From an uncultured Eubacterium sp. (GTDB lineage Bacteria; Bacillota; Clostridia; Lachnospirales; Lachnospiraceae): DNA of 10,112 bases. Both the position numbers and the translations under genes were made by a program. The stretch spans positions 1 to 10,112 of the forward strand of contig CALGGT010000007.1 in assembly GCA_937915825.1 (NCBI GenBank), given 5' to 3'. The notes beneath the pieces are model-generated. The model did no database searches, was not told the origin of the DNA, and was given only the letters and a program-made list of their open reading frames with translations. Below are positions 1 to 6,231 of the stretch, one piece after another. The number at the start of each line of letters is the position of its first letter. Positions within the stretch are counted from its first letter, which is position 1.

Positions 1-78
1 AAAGATAATCCACTGCAAGCATTAGAATTCTTGAAGAAAAATGCTGACAAATTTCGGCTAACCGCAAAAAGTGGTTGA
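1..78 (+). CDS. 3' end of an unidentified gene (partial)
   Basis: Frame 1 is open from the left edge to a TGA at 76-78 and encodes 25 residues ending FRLTAKSG. A rho-independent terminator-like hairpin lies about 70 nt downstream, which supports this being the true end of a transcribed gene. The last codons (AAA AGT GGT TGA plus flanking bases) recur twice more at 207-226 and 264-283, again in a frame that reads SKSG-stop. The product cannot be identified from so short a tail. Because a small immunity-like gene follows, a toxin or secreted effector C-terminus is possible, but that is inference. An open frame of this length at an edge could also be chance. Confidence 0.45.
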   Translation, partial: KDNPLQALEFLKKNADKFRLTAKSG

Positions 79-285
79 AAAGCCATATGTGAACAAATAA
101 GAAAAAGAAACACCTCTGGTTGAAAACCAATACCAGATACAATCAAATAGTCGGATAGATAGCACTTCTGTCCGGCTATTATTTTGGAGAAAATAAACAT
201 CGTGTTTCCTCAAAAAGTGGTTGAAATTATGTTTCTGATATGATATATTCTAATAGGGGCATTTCCTCAAAAAGTGGTTGAAAAG
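60..285. repeat. Dispersed short direct repeat carrying a gene-end context
   Basis: A motif with core CAAAAAGTGGTTGAAA occurs at 65-80, 211-226 and 268-283. The last two share 22 bases (205-226 and 262-283). A shortened version, CCTCTGGTTGAAAA, is at 113-126. In all three full copies the TGA falls in a frame reading AKSG-stop or SKSG-stop. Bases after copy 1 and copy 3 (82-100 and 285-303) also look related, while the preceding sequence differs. This suggests several decayed paralogous gene ends or a recombination-prone junction, not a regular array, because the spacings (146 and 57) are unequal. Confidence 0.6.
146..187 (+). terminator. Rho-independent terminator after the left-edge gene
   Basis: Arms 146-157 and 169-180 pair over 12 bp (AATAGTCGGATA with TGTCCGGCTATT, two G-U pairs) around an 11-nt loop. 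A T-rich tail TTATTTT follows. It lies about 70 nt after the TGA at 76-78 and points the same way. Confidence 0.6.
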
Positions 286-503
286 ACAATGCGATGAACA
301 GATGGAACTCAAAAACAAATAAATCGGCATGGGGCTGGTGTATCGAATATGGAGATTACTTCTATCCTTGAATAAAAGCACCGACATCGGATATTATTCA
401 TCAAAAAGAATAGAACATGCCTTGGGAATATCAATAACAGTTTTATCATAAAAAATCATATTGACTTTTTGCTTGTCATAAATAATAGCGCAAAGGAGAT
501 TTT
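188..503. other. AT-rich gene-poor stretch with possible gene debris
   Basis: No convincing gene lies here. It contains two of the gene-end repeats and a 25-codon frame at 294-371 (ATG to TGA) ending SAWGWCIEYGDYFYP. That composition looks like a real protein C-terminus, but the frame has no ribosome binding site, so it is better read as a remnant. A possible promoter for the next gene is listed separately. Base composition is visibly more AT-rich than the region after 1060, as expected for accessory DNA. Confidence 0.4.
368..397 (+). promoter_or_regulatory. Possible sigma-A promoter for the 118-residue protein
   Basis: TTGAAT (368-373) and TATTAT (392-397) are separated by 18 bp, which predicts a leader of about 100 nt before the ATG at 504. 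In such AT-rich DNA a chance match is quite possible. The TTGACT at 461-466 was considered and not chosen, because it would place the start of transcription on the ribosome binding site. Confidence 0.3.
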
Positions 504-860
504 ATGAGTAAAAATATAAATATAAATCTCGATAAACCAAAAGCAGGATGGGTTTCTGTTACAGTAGGAAATTTCGATTTTCGTGCTTCTTACCTTACTG
601 ATGTCCCGATGGATATATTAAAATCGTCACTGTGCGCACTTAAGGATAACGGTGAATTCAATATTTGTCTTGATTCTGAAATTAATGAAAAACAATCCGC
701 TTTAATTCCTATTACTCAAGATGGTATAATATATAGTGGTCAAAAGTATGTACAAAATCAAGATATAGGATATATGTATGAAGATTTTGTGTATGATGAT
801 GAATTAACATTCACGGCAGATTCTAAAGTAACAGATATTCTTGATAAAATTAAGAATTGA
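504..860 (+). CDS. Small acidic cytoplasmic protein, immunity-protein-like
   Basis: This encodes 118 residues with no signal peptide and no membrane segment. AAGGAG at 493-498 sits 5 nt before the ATG, so the start is firm. The N-terminal half (GWVSVTVGNFDFRASYLTDVP, then a leucine-rich helix near residues 37-47) predicts alternating strands and a helix. The second half is acidic and aromatic (DIGYMYEDFVYDDE, residues 87-100). Small, acidic, globular, AT-rich genes following the 3' end of another gene are typical of immunity proteins of polymorphic toxin loci and contact-dependent systems. I do not recognise a specific Imm family, and the assignment rests on size, charge and context only. It ends in its own terminator at 958-992. 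Its composition is clearly more AT-rich than the genes after 1060, consistent with horizontal acquisition. Alternatives are an antitoxin-like or unrelated hypothetical protein. Confidence 0.75.
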   Translation: MSKNININLDKPKAGWVSVTVGNFDFRASYLTDVPMDILKSSLCALKDNGEFNICLDSEINEKQSALIPITQDGIIYSGQKYVQNQDIGYMYEDFVYDDELTFTADSKVTDILDKIKN

Positions 861-957
861 TTAGGTAATTATGAATCGTATGCATGCTTTCATCCCCCAC
901 ATTGGATTCGGCAATCGGAAGCGTTCTGGCATCCGAATATAGGTAAAAACCACAATT

Positions 958-992
958 TGCTAGCGTGTTAGAAAGCGCGCTAGCATTTTTTT
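958..992 (+). terminator. Strong rho-independent terminator
   Basis: TGCTAGCGTG (958-967) pairs with CGCGCTAGCA (976-985) over 10 bp with one G-U pair and an 8-nt loop, followed by seven T (986-992). It ends the transcript of the 118-residue protein and insulates it from the ABC operon. Confidence 0.85.
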
Positions 993-1051
993 GAGAACCT
1001 TTTTTGAAAATCTTTTTTGAGAAGCATTTTTTTAGGAGTATTTTTGAGGAG
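986..1051 (+). repeat. T-rich degenerate tandem repeat in the ABC operon leader
   Basis: Five units of 11-14 bp, each a run of 5-7 T followed by a purine cluster: starts at 986, 1000, 1013, 1027 and 1041 (cores GAGAACC, GAAAATC, GAGAAGCA, AGGAGTA, GAGGAG). The first T run is also the U-tract of the preceding terminator. The last unit supplies the ribosome binding site GAGGAGA of the permease gene, and the fourth carries a second AGGAG. No convincing promoter could be placed between the terminator and the ATG at 1060. Confidence 0.55.
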
Positions 1052-1059
1052 AAACATAC

Positions 1060-2814
1060 ATGTTCGCATTTCAGATAAAGCGTATGATGAAGGATCCGGT
1101 GATCTGGATCCTTCTGATTCTGTATGGAATCTATTTTTCTTTTGTAGCAAAATATACCATGGTTGGCAACGCAGAGGATGGATTTATCCTTTCCATGTCA
1201 CAGGTTGAGGTACTATTTTTACTTTTTTTAAGTATAACCTTTTATCAATGTTCAAACGATAAGAGAAAAGGAGCAATGGAAGTCGTCGAGAGCCATCCGG
1301 GCGGACGGGTAAAATACTACCTTTCAAGAATCCTGATCCTGTCCATCGTCGCCTTTGTTATAACAGCTATCTTTACTGCCATATCCATCCTATCCTTGCA
1401 AAAAGCCCAGGTGATCGATCTGAGGCCATGGTTAAAAATTGTTTTTCACAATCTGTGGATCAACCAGTTTTTGGTATATGAGTTTGCCATTCTTTTGGGT
1501 ATCTTAGTTTCCCAGGTAAAGGATGCTGTAACAGGTATCATTATCATCGTTTTTGTATACTTTGGATTTAGTCATCTTTTTATGGGGATTTTATCGAACT
1601 TACTCTTGTATCACGAAAAGCTTTTGAGACTTCTTTCGATTCTTGGTATCAATGCGAGACTTTACAATGTTTCTTTGGACGGGTACTACATGTATTCCAT
1701 CGGAAGTTACGATTACGAACGCATGCTTTGCTGCCTTTTTGCGGCAATTTCTTTGCTATGTGCACGGATCGTTGATTCCAAAAGGATCAAGGTGGCACTT
1801 ACATCCGCAAGCGCGATCTTATCCGTTATATTTGCCTGCTTATACGTCAGACCGTACGGGTTCAATTACACGGACTGGTTCGGTTCCGCTCAAAGAATCG
1901 ATCAGGAGTACTATCAAGGACCGCGCTCCAAGGAACTTGGAGCGGATCATCGTGTTGAAGAAGCCGGATTTACGATCAAGAAAATATCGGGAACTATCAC
2001 GATCGGCAGAACTCTTGGCGCAACTATAAAAATACAGTTAGAAGAAAACACCCGAAAAGATTATAAATTTACACTCTACCACGGATATGAACTATCCCGG
2101 GTTTTATCCGAAGGCAGACCTTTACCTTTTGAACGATCCGGTGATCACATCTGTATCCACAGTACAAAGCCGTTGGATGAGTTGGTGTTCAAATACTCCG
2201 GCTATTCCGAAAACTATTGTACCGATGAACAGACAACCTTTCTGCCGGGGTATTTTGCTTACATTCCCTTTTCCGGGTATCGAAAGATCTGGTACGACGA
2301 TGAAGACGGAGAAAGACTCCCCGATGGAACCATTTTCATGGGAAAATTCATAAACTACGACGGAATGGGATACAAAGTAGATTATGATCTGAATCTTCAA
2401 TGCAAAAACGAAATCCATACCAATCTTACAAGAACAGAAAATGGTCGGTACGTCGGGGAAACGGAGGGCGTTAGCATCGTATCCAGCGAGTTTCTTCATG
2501 AAACAAAGGTGGAGGATGTTACGATCATCTATTCCTCCCAACTCATGGATAATATGAGTGAAAATCTCGTTAAGGACTACGCTCTGGAATGTATCCACTC
2601 GTTTAAATACAAAGAGGAGCTTCGTGGGAAAACCATTATAATTCCAAGGTTTTCCGGAGATAACACGTATTATGTGGCATCCGATCATATTATGTGTCCG
2701 TTGGAAGACCTGGATGATCTGTATGGAAACTACCTTGAAACCGGTGAGTACCCCTATGAAAAGCCGGAGGATCTGTCATCGGATTCAGAAGAAGAAATGG
2801 AGGATTCCCAGTGA
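1060..2814 (+). CDS. ABC-2-type permease with a large extracytoplasmic M1-peptidase-like C-terminal region
   Basis: A 584-residue membrane protein, first gene of a four-gene transporter operon. GAGGAGA at 1046-1052 sits 7 nt before the ATG. Hydrophobic segments lie near residues 13-33, 48-63, 88-112, 136-151, 156-178, 222-238 and 246-263. About 320 residues then follow without another helix, presumably outside the cell. Within this part, 334-408 has the pattern of the N-terminal beta domain of M1 aminopeptidases (FTLYHGYELS at 337-346, LPFERSGDHICI at 355-366, KYSGYS at 378-383, TTFLPGYFAYIP at 392-403). Fusions of ABC permeases with M1-like domains are known in bacteria. Here the zinc motif HExxH is absent and the protein ends early, so any peptidase activity is unlikely. 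The C-terminus is very acidic (SSDSEEEMED). The stop overlaps the GTG start of the ATPase. Substrate unknown. Confidence 0.85.
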   Translation: MFAFQIKRMMKDPVIWILLILYGIYFSFVAKYTMVGNAEDGFILSMSQVEVLFLLFLSITFYQCSNDKRKGAMEVVESHPGGRVKYYLSRILILSIVAFVITAIFTAISILSLQKAQVIDLRPWLKIVFHNLWINQFLVYEFAILLGILVSQVKDAVTGIIIIVFVYFGFSHLFMGILSNLLLYHEKLLRLLSILGINARLYNVSLDGYYMYSIGSYDYERMLCCLFAAISLLCARIVDSKRIKVALTSASAILSVIFACLYVRPYGFNYTDWFGSAQRIDQEYYQGPRSKELGADHRVEEAGFTIKKISGTITIGRTLGATIKIQLEENTRKDYKFTLYHGYELSRVLSEGRPLPFERSGDHICIHSTKPLDELVFKYSGYSENYCTDEQTTFLPGYFAYIPFSGYRKIWYDDEDGERLPDGTIFMGKFINYDGMGYKVDYDLNLQCKNEIHTNLTRTENGRYVGETEGVSIVSSEFLHETKVEDVTIIYSSQLMDNMSENLVKDYALECIHSFKYKEELRGKTIIIPRFSGDNTYYVASDHIMCPLEDLDDLYGNYLETGEYPYEKPEDLSSDSEEEMEDSQ

Positions 2815-3569
2815 GTAAGCTAAGTTTAACAGTCAAAGATCTGGAAAAAAGTTTTGGAAAGAAGAAAGCGGTCGATCATGTGTCTTTTGAGATCCATTCT
2901 GGCGTCCATGCCTTGTTAGGACCGAATGGTTCCGGAAAGACCACATTGCTGCGCTGCATCGCCCATGTCTATTCCAATTATAAAGGGGAAATCATCCTAA
3001 CGGATGAATCGGAGAATAAAATCAGAAAGCAGAAAATCGGCTATTTACCACAAAAATTCGACTTGTTTGAGGATGTAACCGTATGGGAATCTATGAAGTT
3101 CTTTTGTTCGGTAAAGGATATGAAAAGAAAAGAAATGCAAGGCCAGATTGATGCAGTCCTCATGAAAGTGGGACTTTATGACCTGAAAAAGGAAAAGTGC
3201 GGGAATCTTTCCGGAGGCATGATCCGAAGAATCGGGATTGCGCAAGCTTTTTTAAATCATCCGGACATCGTAATCTTAGATGAGCCCACAGTTGGACTAG
3301 ACCCTGCAGAAAAGGATCGTTTTCGGAAGATCATCGAATCGTTTCAACGAAACCACATCGTTCTTTTATCCACTCATGACCTGGAATTTGCCGAGCAAAT
3401 ATGTAATAATATGCTTTTGATCAACAATGGAAAGCTTTGTTTTCATCAGGCACAGGATGCCGAAGCGGATAAGCAAGCAACGGATGCGGGGAAAGGCATC
3501 CATTATCTGGATGTATATAACCAATATGTGGAGCACCAGAATAGACAGGAAAATGAATATGTTAAGTAA
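2811..3569 (+). CDS. ABC transporter ATP-binding protein
   Basis: A 252-residue cytoplasmic nucleotide-binding subunit that powers the two membrane proteins around it. All motifs are intact: Walker A GPNGSGKTT at 37-45, Q-loop Q81 (YLPQKF), signature LSGGM at 133-137, Walker B IVILDEP at 153-159 with catalytic E158, D-loop GLDP, and H-loop H189 (STHD). The start is GTG at 2811, inside the GTGA that also holds the permease stop (2812-2814), with GGAGG at 2799-2803; the two are translationally coupled. The sequence resembles the ATPases of ABC-2 exporters of the bacitracin/lantibiotic-resistance and Na+ efflux type, but the substrate cannot be read from it. The final 40 residues (hydrophilic, Ala/Asp/Gln-rich) lie beyond the core fold. 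It overlaps the next gene by 11 nt. Confidence 0.95.
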   Translation: MSKLSLTVKDLEKSFGKKKAVDHVSFEIHSGVHALLGPNGSGKTTLLRCIAHVYSNYKGEIILTDESENKIRKQKIGYLPQKFDLFEDVTVWESMKFFCSVKDMKRKEMQGQIDAVLMKVGLYDLKKEKCGNLSGGMIRRIGIAQAFLNHPDIVILDEPTVGLDPAEKDRFRKIIESFQRNHIVLLSTHDLEFAEQICNNMLLINNGKLCFHQAQDAEADKQATDAGKGIHYLDVYNQYVEHQNRQENEYVK

Positions 3570-4203
3570 ATATGTTTTTGGGAGAAAAAGATGCCAAAAA
3601 GATCTCATCGTTAAGATCATCCTATACTTCCTTATTTTCCCGGTTGCACTGGCAGTAACAAAGAAACTGGATCCGGAGCAGATCAGTAGTCTGGCAGGGG
3701 AGCTTTGTTTTATCTTTGTCCCCCTATGCAGCTGTGTAGGTATATCGATCTTTCATGCCGATCAAGTGAATGGACCATTGGATGAGTTTGTACACAAGGA
3801 CCCTTTTGGGATCGTATTTTCGCTGCTCATGCTCATCGAGAATTTATTATTTCTCCTCCCATTGGGGATGATCCTTTCCGGGTTTGGCTTGGATTGCAAT
3901 GATTTAATGATCGAGATGGTCGTTGTCGTTTTCTTTATTACGGGCGCGGGCTTCTTCCTATCCCGTTTCAGTGGAAATGCTGTCTTTAGTATTGCTCTCA
4001 TTCTTGCCTATACCGCCATCTCCAGTTGTGATAGCATATTGGAGATCGTCAATCTTTTCAACAGCCAGGGACATAACGTTTTCTTTCTAACCAGCATGAA
4101 GAATAAAATATTTACCGATCGTATTTTTCTAAGTTTTATTCTTGCAGGTTTTATTTTCTGGATTCTTGCATCGGTTGCGGTAAAAAAAGGGAAGTATAGG
4201 TGA
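3559..4203 (+). CDS. Second ABC-2-like membrane subunit (six helices)
   Basis: A 214-residue integral membrane protein. Of two in-frame ATGs, 3559 is preferred over 3553, because AGGA at 3547-3550 is 8 nt upstream of it and only 2 nt from the other. The longer in-frame extension inside the ATPase gene has no ribosome binding site. Hydrophobic segments near residues 17-34, 46-64, 86-105, 118-134, 141-157 and 187-208 give the six-helix layout of ABC-2 permeases. Its N-terminus (MLSKYVFGRKRCQKD) parallels that of the first permease (MFAFQIKRMMKD): a short basic amphipathic stretch before helix 1. It most likely forms a heterodimer with the 584-residue permease, with the ATPase on the cytoplasmic face. 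Overall similarity to named families is weak, so the role is inferred from topology and operon position. Confidence 0.75.
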   Translation: MLSKYVFGRKRCQKDLIVKIILYFLIFPVALAVTKKLDPEQISSLAGELCFIFVPLCSCVGISIFHADQVNGPLDEFVHKDPFGIVFSLLMLIENLLFLLPLGMILSGFGLDCNDLMIEMVVVVFFITGAGFFLSRFSGNAVFSIALILAYTAISSCDSILEIVNLFNSQGHNVFFLTSMKNKIFTDRIFLSFILAGFIFWILASVAVKKGKYR

Positions 4204-4207
4204 GAAC

Positions 4208-4459
4208 ATGTCATCAGATCAAACGTTAGCAATTTTAACAATCGGGGTGGATCGGTTTTTTTATTATTTTCTTCACCGGTTCAATTGGAATCTTTTATTA
4301 GGCTTTGTATGTTGGGGCGCCGCAATCGCCTTTTATAGTCATAGAGAACCGAAATTAAAGGCGATCTTCTATTATTTGGGATGGATTTTCATGGTGACCG
4401 GGGTCATTCGGGTGTGGGTTCACGTAGAGTGGTTTTTCTTTGCTCCTTCCATATTTTAG
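4208..4459 (+). CDS. Small two-helix membrane protein, last gene of the ABC operon
   Basis: An 83-residue protein starting 4 nt after the previous stop. AGGTGAG (4198-4204) straddles that stop and is close to the ATG, so expression probably depends on coupling. Two hydrophobic segments are predicted (about 28-43 and 52-72), joined by a charged loop SHREPKLK at 44-51. The protein is unusually aromatic: many Phe, Tyr and Trp, including FFYYFLHRFNW at 17-27 and VEWFFFAP at 73-80. It could be an accessory or assembly subunit of the transporter. I know no named family for it. The stop codon TAG at 4457-4459 is the first part of the terminator hairpin. Confidence 0.65.
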   Translation: MSSDQTLAILTIGVDRFFYYFLHRFNWNLLLGFVCWGAAIAFYSHREPKLKAIFYYLGWIFMVTGVIRVWVHVEWFFFAPSIF

Positions 4460-4495
4460 AAAGTGACACCACTGGTGACACTTTCTATCTTTCAA
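4457..4495 (+). terminator. Hairpin terminator of the ABC operon
   Basis: TAGAAAGTG (4457-4465) pairs with CACTTTCTA (4479-4487). After an A-A mismatch, CACC (4467-4470) pairs with GGTG (4474-4477) around a 3-nt loop. A modest T-rich tail TCTTTC follows. The stem contains the stop codon of the last gene. The region lies between converging transcripts, but the U-tract favours the + strand. Confidence 0.55.
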
Positions 4496-4541
4496 TAACC
4501 CGATCGGCTAAATTAAGAGAATTTTTCATGCATCCCATTCT

Positions 4542-4625
4542 CTATTTGCACTTTGCCATAAACAGATTATTCCCGGCGTTTTCGTAAAGGTACCGCCAAT
4601 CAGCAGCGGTGAAGTCGTTTCCCAT
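4542..4625 (-). CDS. Possible 27-residue small protein downstream of the nitroreductase
   Basis: On the - strand a full AGGAGG (4634-4629) overlaps the nitroreductase stop and is followed 3 nt later by ATG at 4625. The frame runs 27 codons (MGNDFTAADWRYLYENAGNN and seven more residues, ending in K) to a TAG. The perfect Shine-Dalgarno and the protein-like composition argue for a real small gene or the start of a truncated one. The short spacing and small size argue against. No known family recognised. A weak inverted repeat AGAGAAT/ATTCTCT (4516-4522 and 4537-4543) follows it, without a U-tract. Confidence 0.35.
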   Translation of the reverse strand: MGNDFTAADWRYLYENAGNNLFMAKCK

Positions 4626-4632
4626 TTTCCTC

Positions 4633-5163
4633 CTACAGGTACGTCACCTGTTTGTCCTCTTCATATTCATGAGGGGTCTTACTTACCTTCTTATGTCCCA
4701 CGGCCAGAGCGATCTCAAACTCATAGCCTTCCGGAATCTGAAGAGCCTGCTCAAAATATTTTCTCTTATCGCCATGCATCGCATCGTGGATGCATCCGAT
4801 GATCAAATTCCCCAACCCTAATTCCTCGGCGATCAGAGCCATATTCTCCACTGCAATCCCGGCGTCCACCTGACTCCATCGGAAACTCTCCTCCGCGCTT
4901 ATCAGAATCACCACCGGCGCCTCATAGTAAAAATTATGGGGTGCATCCTGGATCTCCCGCATCCGGTTCTTCTCCTCTTCAATCTCCGTTAGGATCTGCG
5001 CATCCCCGGGCACGACCGTAAAATGAATTTCCTGACGATTCGTGGCAGTAGGCGCCTTTAATCCGGCCTCGATCAATGCACGAATCTCATCCGGTGTCAG
5101 GGGCTCCTTCTCATATCCTCTGGTAGAACTTCTCTTGGTAATCGCATCCTTTACTGAACTCAT
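4633..5163 (-). CDS. Nitroreductase family FMN-dependent oxidoreductase
   Basis: A 176-residue flavoprotein, the usual size for the compact nitroreductase-fold enzymes, which use NAD(P)H to reduce nitro compounds, quinones or flavins in the cytoplasm; the actual substrate is unknown. The N-terminal KRSSTRGY (residues 10-17) is the phosphate-binding RRSxR-type motif for FMN. PTATNRQ near 38-44 is the usual second FMN contact. The helix GIAVENMALIAEELGLGN (102-119) is the dimer/flavin-domain helix, followed by the glycine-rich IIGC. The ATG at 5163 is chosen because AAGGAG lies 8 nt before it; an in-frame GTG at 5172 overlaps that same site and cannot be used. It lies 61 nt after the secreted protein gene with no terminator between, so it is probably the last or next-to-last gene of the leftward operon. 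Confidence 0.9.
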   Translation of the reverse strand: MSSVKDAITKRSSTRGYEKEPLTPDEIRALIEAGLKAPTATNRQEIHFTVVPGDAQILTEIEEEKNRMREIQDAPHNFYYEAPVVILISAEESFRWSQVDAGIAVENMALIAEELGLGNLIIGCIHDAMHGDKRKYFEQALQIPEGYEFEIALAVGHKKVSKTPHEYEEDKQVTYL

Positions 5164-5224
5164 CTGTTTCACTCCTTAATTTTCTTAATTTCTCGATCTC
5201 CATCAAAAATACAACCATCACCGA

Positions 5225-6217
5225 TCACGACAAACACATATTGACCCGCACGATCCGGTTCTTTACCACGTACAGCATAACCCCGAATTCACCGCCTTCT
5301 TTCTTCACGAGGCGAATATTCTTTTTGATGGTCTTAAATGACTGCTTTCCCGCCACCTTCTTATCCATCGTCTCCACGTCATTTTGGGTAAAGGTGCAGT
5401 TCTTTGCCAGTTTCTTGGAAAGATTCCGCAGCTTGGTTTTCTTTGTCCCCTTAACGGACACGGACTTCAGGGTAAAGGTTTTCTTAAGTAAAGCATCTTT
5501 GGATTTTACGGTAAGCTTTCCACCTTTTTTTACGAATTGATTTACACGGGAAGCCATCGCAACATAAATGGTCACACCCTTTTTATTCCCTTCCTTGGAA
5601 AGCAGCTTGTAGGAAAGAACTTCCAGGGTATTCGACGCCAGACCAATGGGATCTTGCGCCTCGATCTTCTTTGCCATTGTCTTATAGGTCTTTCCATCTC
5701 CGGAACGATACGTCGTGGTATGGATCCACGTGTTTCCCGATTTTTCGTATCCCAAATACGCCGAGCCATCCCCCTCTACAAACGCCCACAGTTTTTTCTC
5801 CGTCCGATCATAGAAAAGTTTTCCAACCGGATCACTGCCGTCCATTGACGCATAAGTCTTAACTTTCCCGTCTTCGTAACGATACACGGTCAGTTTGGAA
5901 GCGTCCCCTTTGGCGATGATCAGTTCCTCCAGACCATCCCCATCAAAATCATAGATTCCATAAGAATCAAATTTGGCCTTGTACGGTATGTTCCCCTTTA
6001 AAATCTCTTTTAAATAACACGAATAAGCCGACGTCTTACTCCCTGATCCCTTATCCTGGTTTCCCGCACTCGCCTGGGTTTCCGCACTCGCCTGGGTTTC
6101 CGTATTCGATTGGCTTTCTGTACTCGATGTTGTATTGTCTTTAGAAAAAACGATGTTAGGCGCGATCCAAACGCCTAACATCAAACACAACAAGGTCCAT
6201 AAAAAATACTTTTTCAT
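5225..6217 (-). CDS. Secreted protein with low-complexity linker and a calcium-loop-like (FG-GAP/VCBS-like) motif
   Basis: A 330-residue exported protein. Residues 1-25 form a signal peptide (MKKY, hydrophobic core, VFS before the likely cut). There is no lipobox cysteine, so it is probably released or wall-associated. Residues 26-62 are a Ser/Thr/Gln/Ala linker built from six-residue repeats (TQASAE). Residues 83-125 contain YDFDGDGLEELIIA, with D90, D92 and D94 arranged like an EF-hand/FG-GAP calcium loop, then VYRYEDGKV, the pattern of many clostridial surface lipoproteins with repeat-like beta blades. The C-terminal part (about 215-330) is very lysine-rich. AAGGTGA precedes the ATG. The lipoprotein gene ends 14 nt upstream, so the two are co-transcribed and may act at the same membrane site. 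Function unknown. Confidence 0.85.
   Translation of the reverse strand: MKKYFLWTLLCLMLGVWIAPNIVFSKDNTTSSTESQSNTETQASAETQASAGNQDKGSGSKTSAYSCYLKEILKGNIPYKAKFDSYGIYDFDGDGLEELIIAKGDASKLTVYRYEDGKVKTYASMDGSDPVGKLFYDRTEKKLWAFVEGDGSAYLGYEKSGNTWIHTTTYRSGDGKTYKTMAKKIEAQDPIGLASNTLEVLSYKLLSKEGNKKGVTIYVAMASRVNQFVKKGGKLTVKSKDALLKKTFTLKSVSVKGTKKTKLRNLSKKLAKNCTFTQNDVETMDKKVAGKQSFKTIKKNIRLVKKEGGEFGVMLYVVKNRIVRVNMCLS
6055..6126. repeat. Four 18-bp tandem repeats in the linker of the secreted protein
   Basis: Units at 6055-6072, 6073-6090, 6091-6108 and 6109-6126. The middle two differ at only a few bases, and the outer ones are more diverged. They encode the Thr-Gln-Ala/Ser-rich six-residue linker units. Length variation between strains by slippage would keep the reading frame. 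Confidence 0.8.
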
Positions 6218-6231
6218 ATCACCTTCGACTC

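Noticed and set aside
60..285. CRISPR-like array from the recurring CAAAAAGTGGTTGAAA motif
   Set aside because: Spacings are irregular, the repeat is too short and has no dyad, and the copies coincide with stop-codon contexts.
461..488. TTGACT as the -35 of the 118-residue gene
   Set aside because: Any usable -10 would place the transcription start on the ribosome binding site, and the possible hexamers are poor.
871..942. 23-codon ORF just after the 118-residue gene
   Set aside because: Only a weak upstream AGG, unlikely composition, and no supporting context; probably the 3' untranslated region.
2122..2688. 188-codon open frame antisense to the permease gene
   Set aside because: It lies wholly inside a well-supported gene, has no ribosome binding site, and its protein is not protein-like in pattern.
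3427..3558. N-terminal extension of the second permease into the ATPase gene
   Set aside because: No ribosome binding site, and the extension is the ATPase C-terminus read in another frame; the start at 3559 has AGGA and a proper membrane-protein N-terminus.
5164..5172. GTG start for the nitroreductase
   Set aside because: The GTG overlaps the AAGGAG site, while the ATG at 5163 has ideal spacing.
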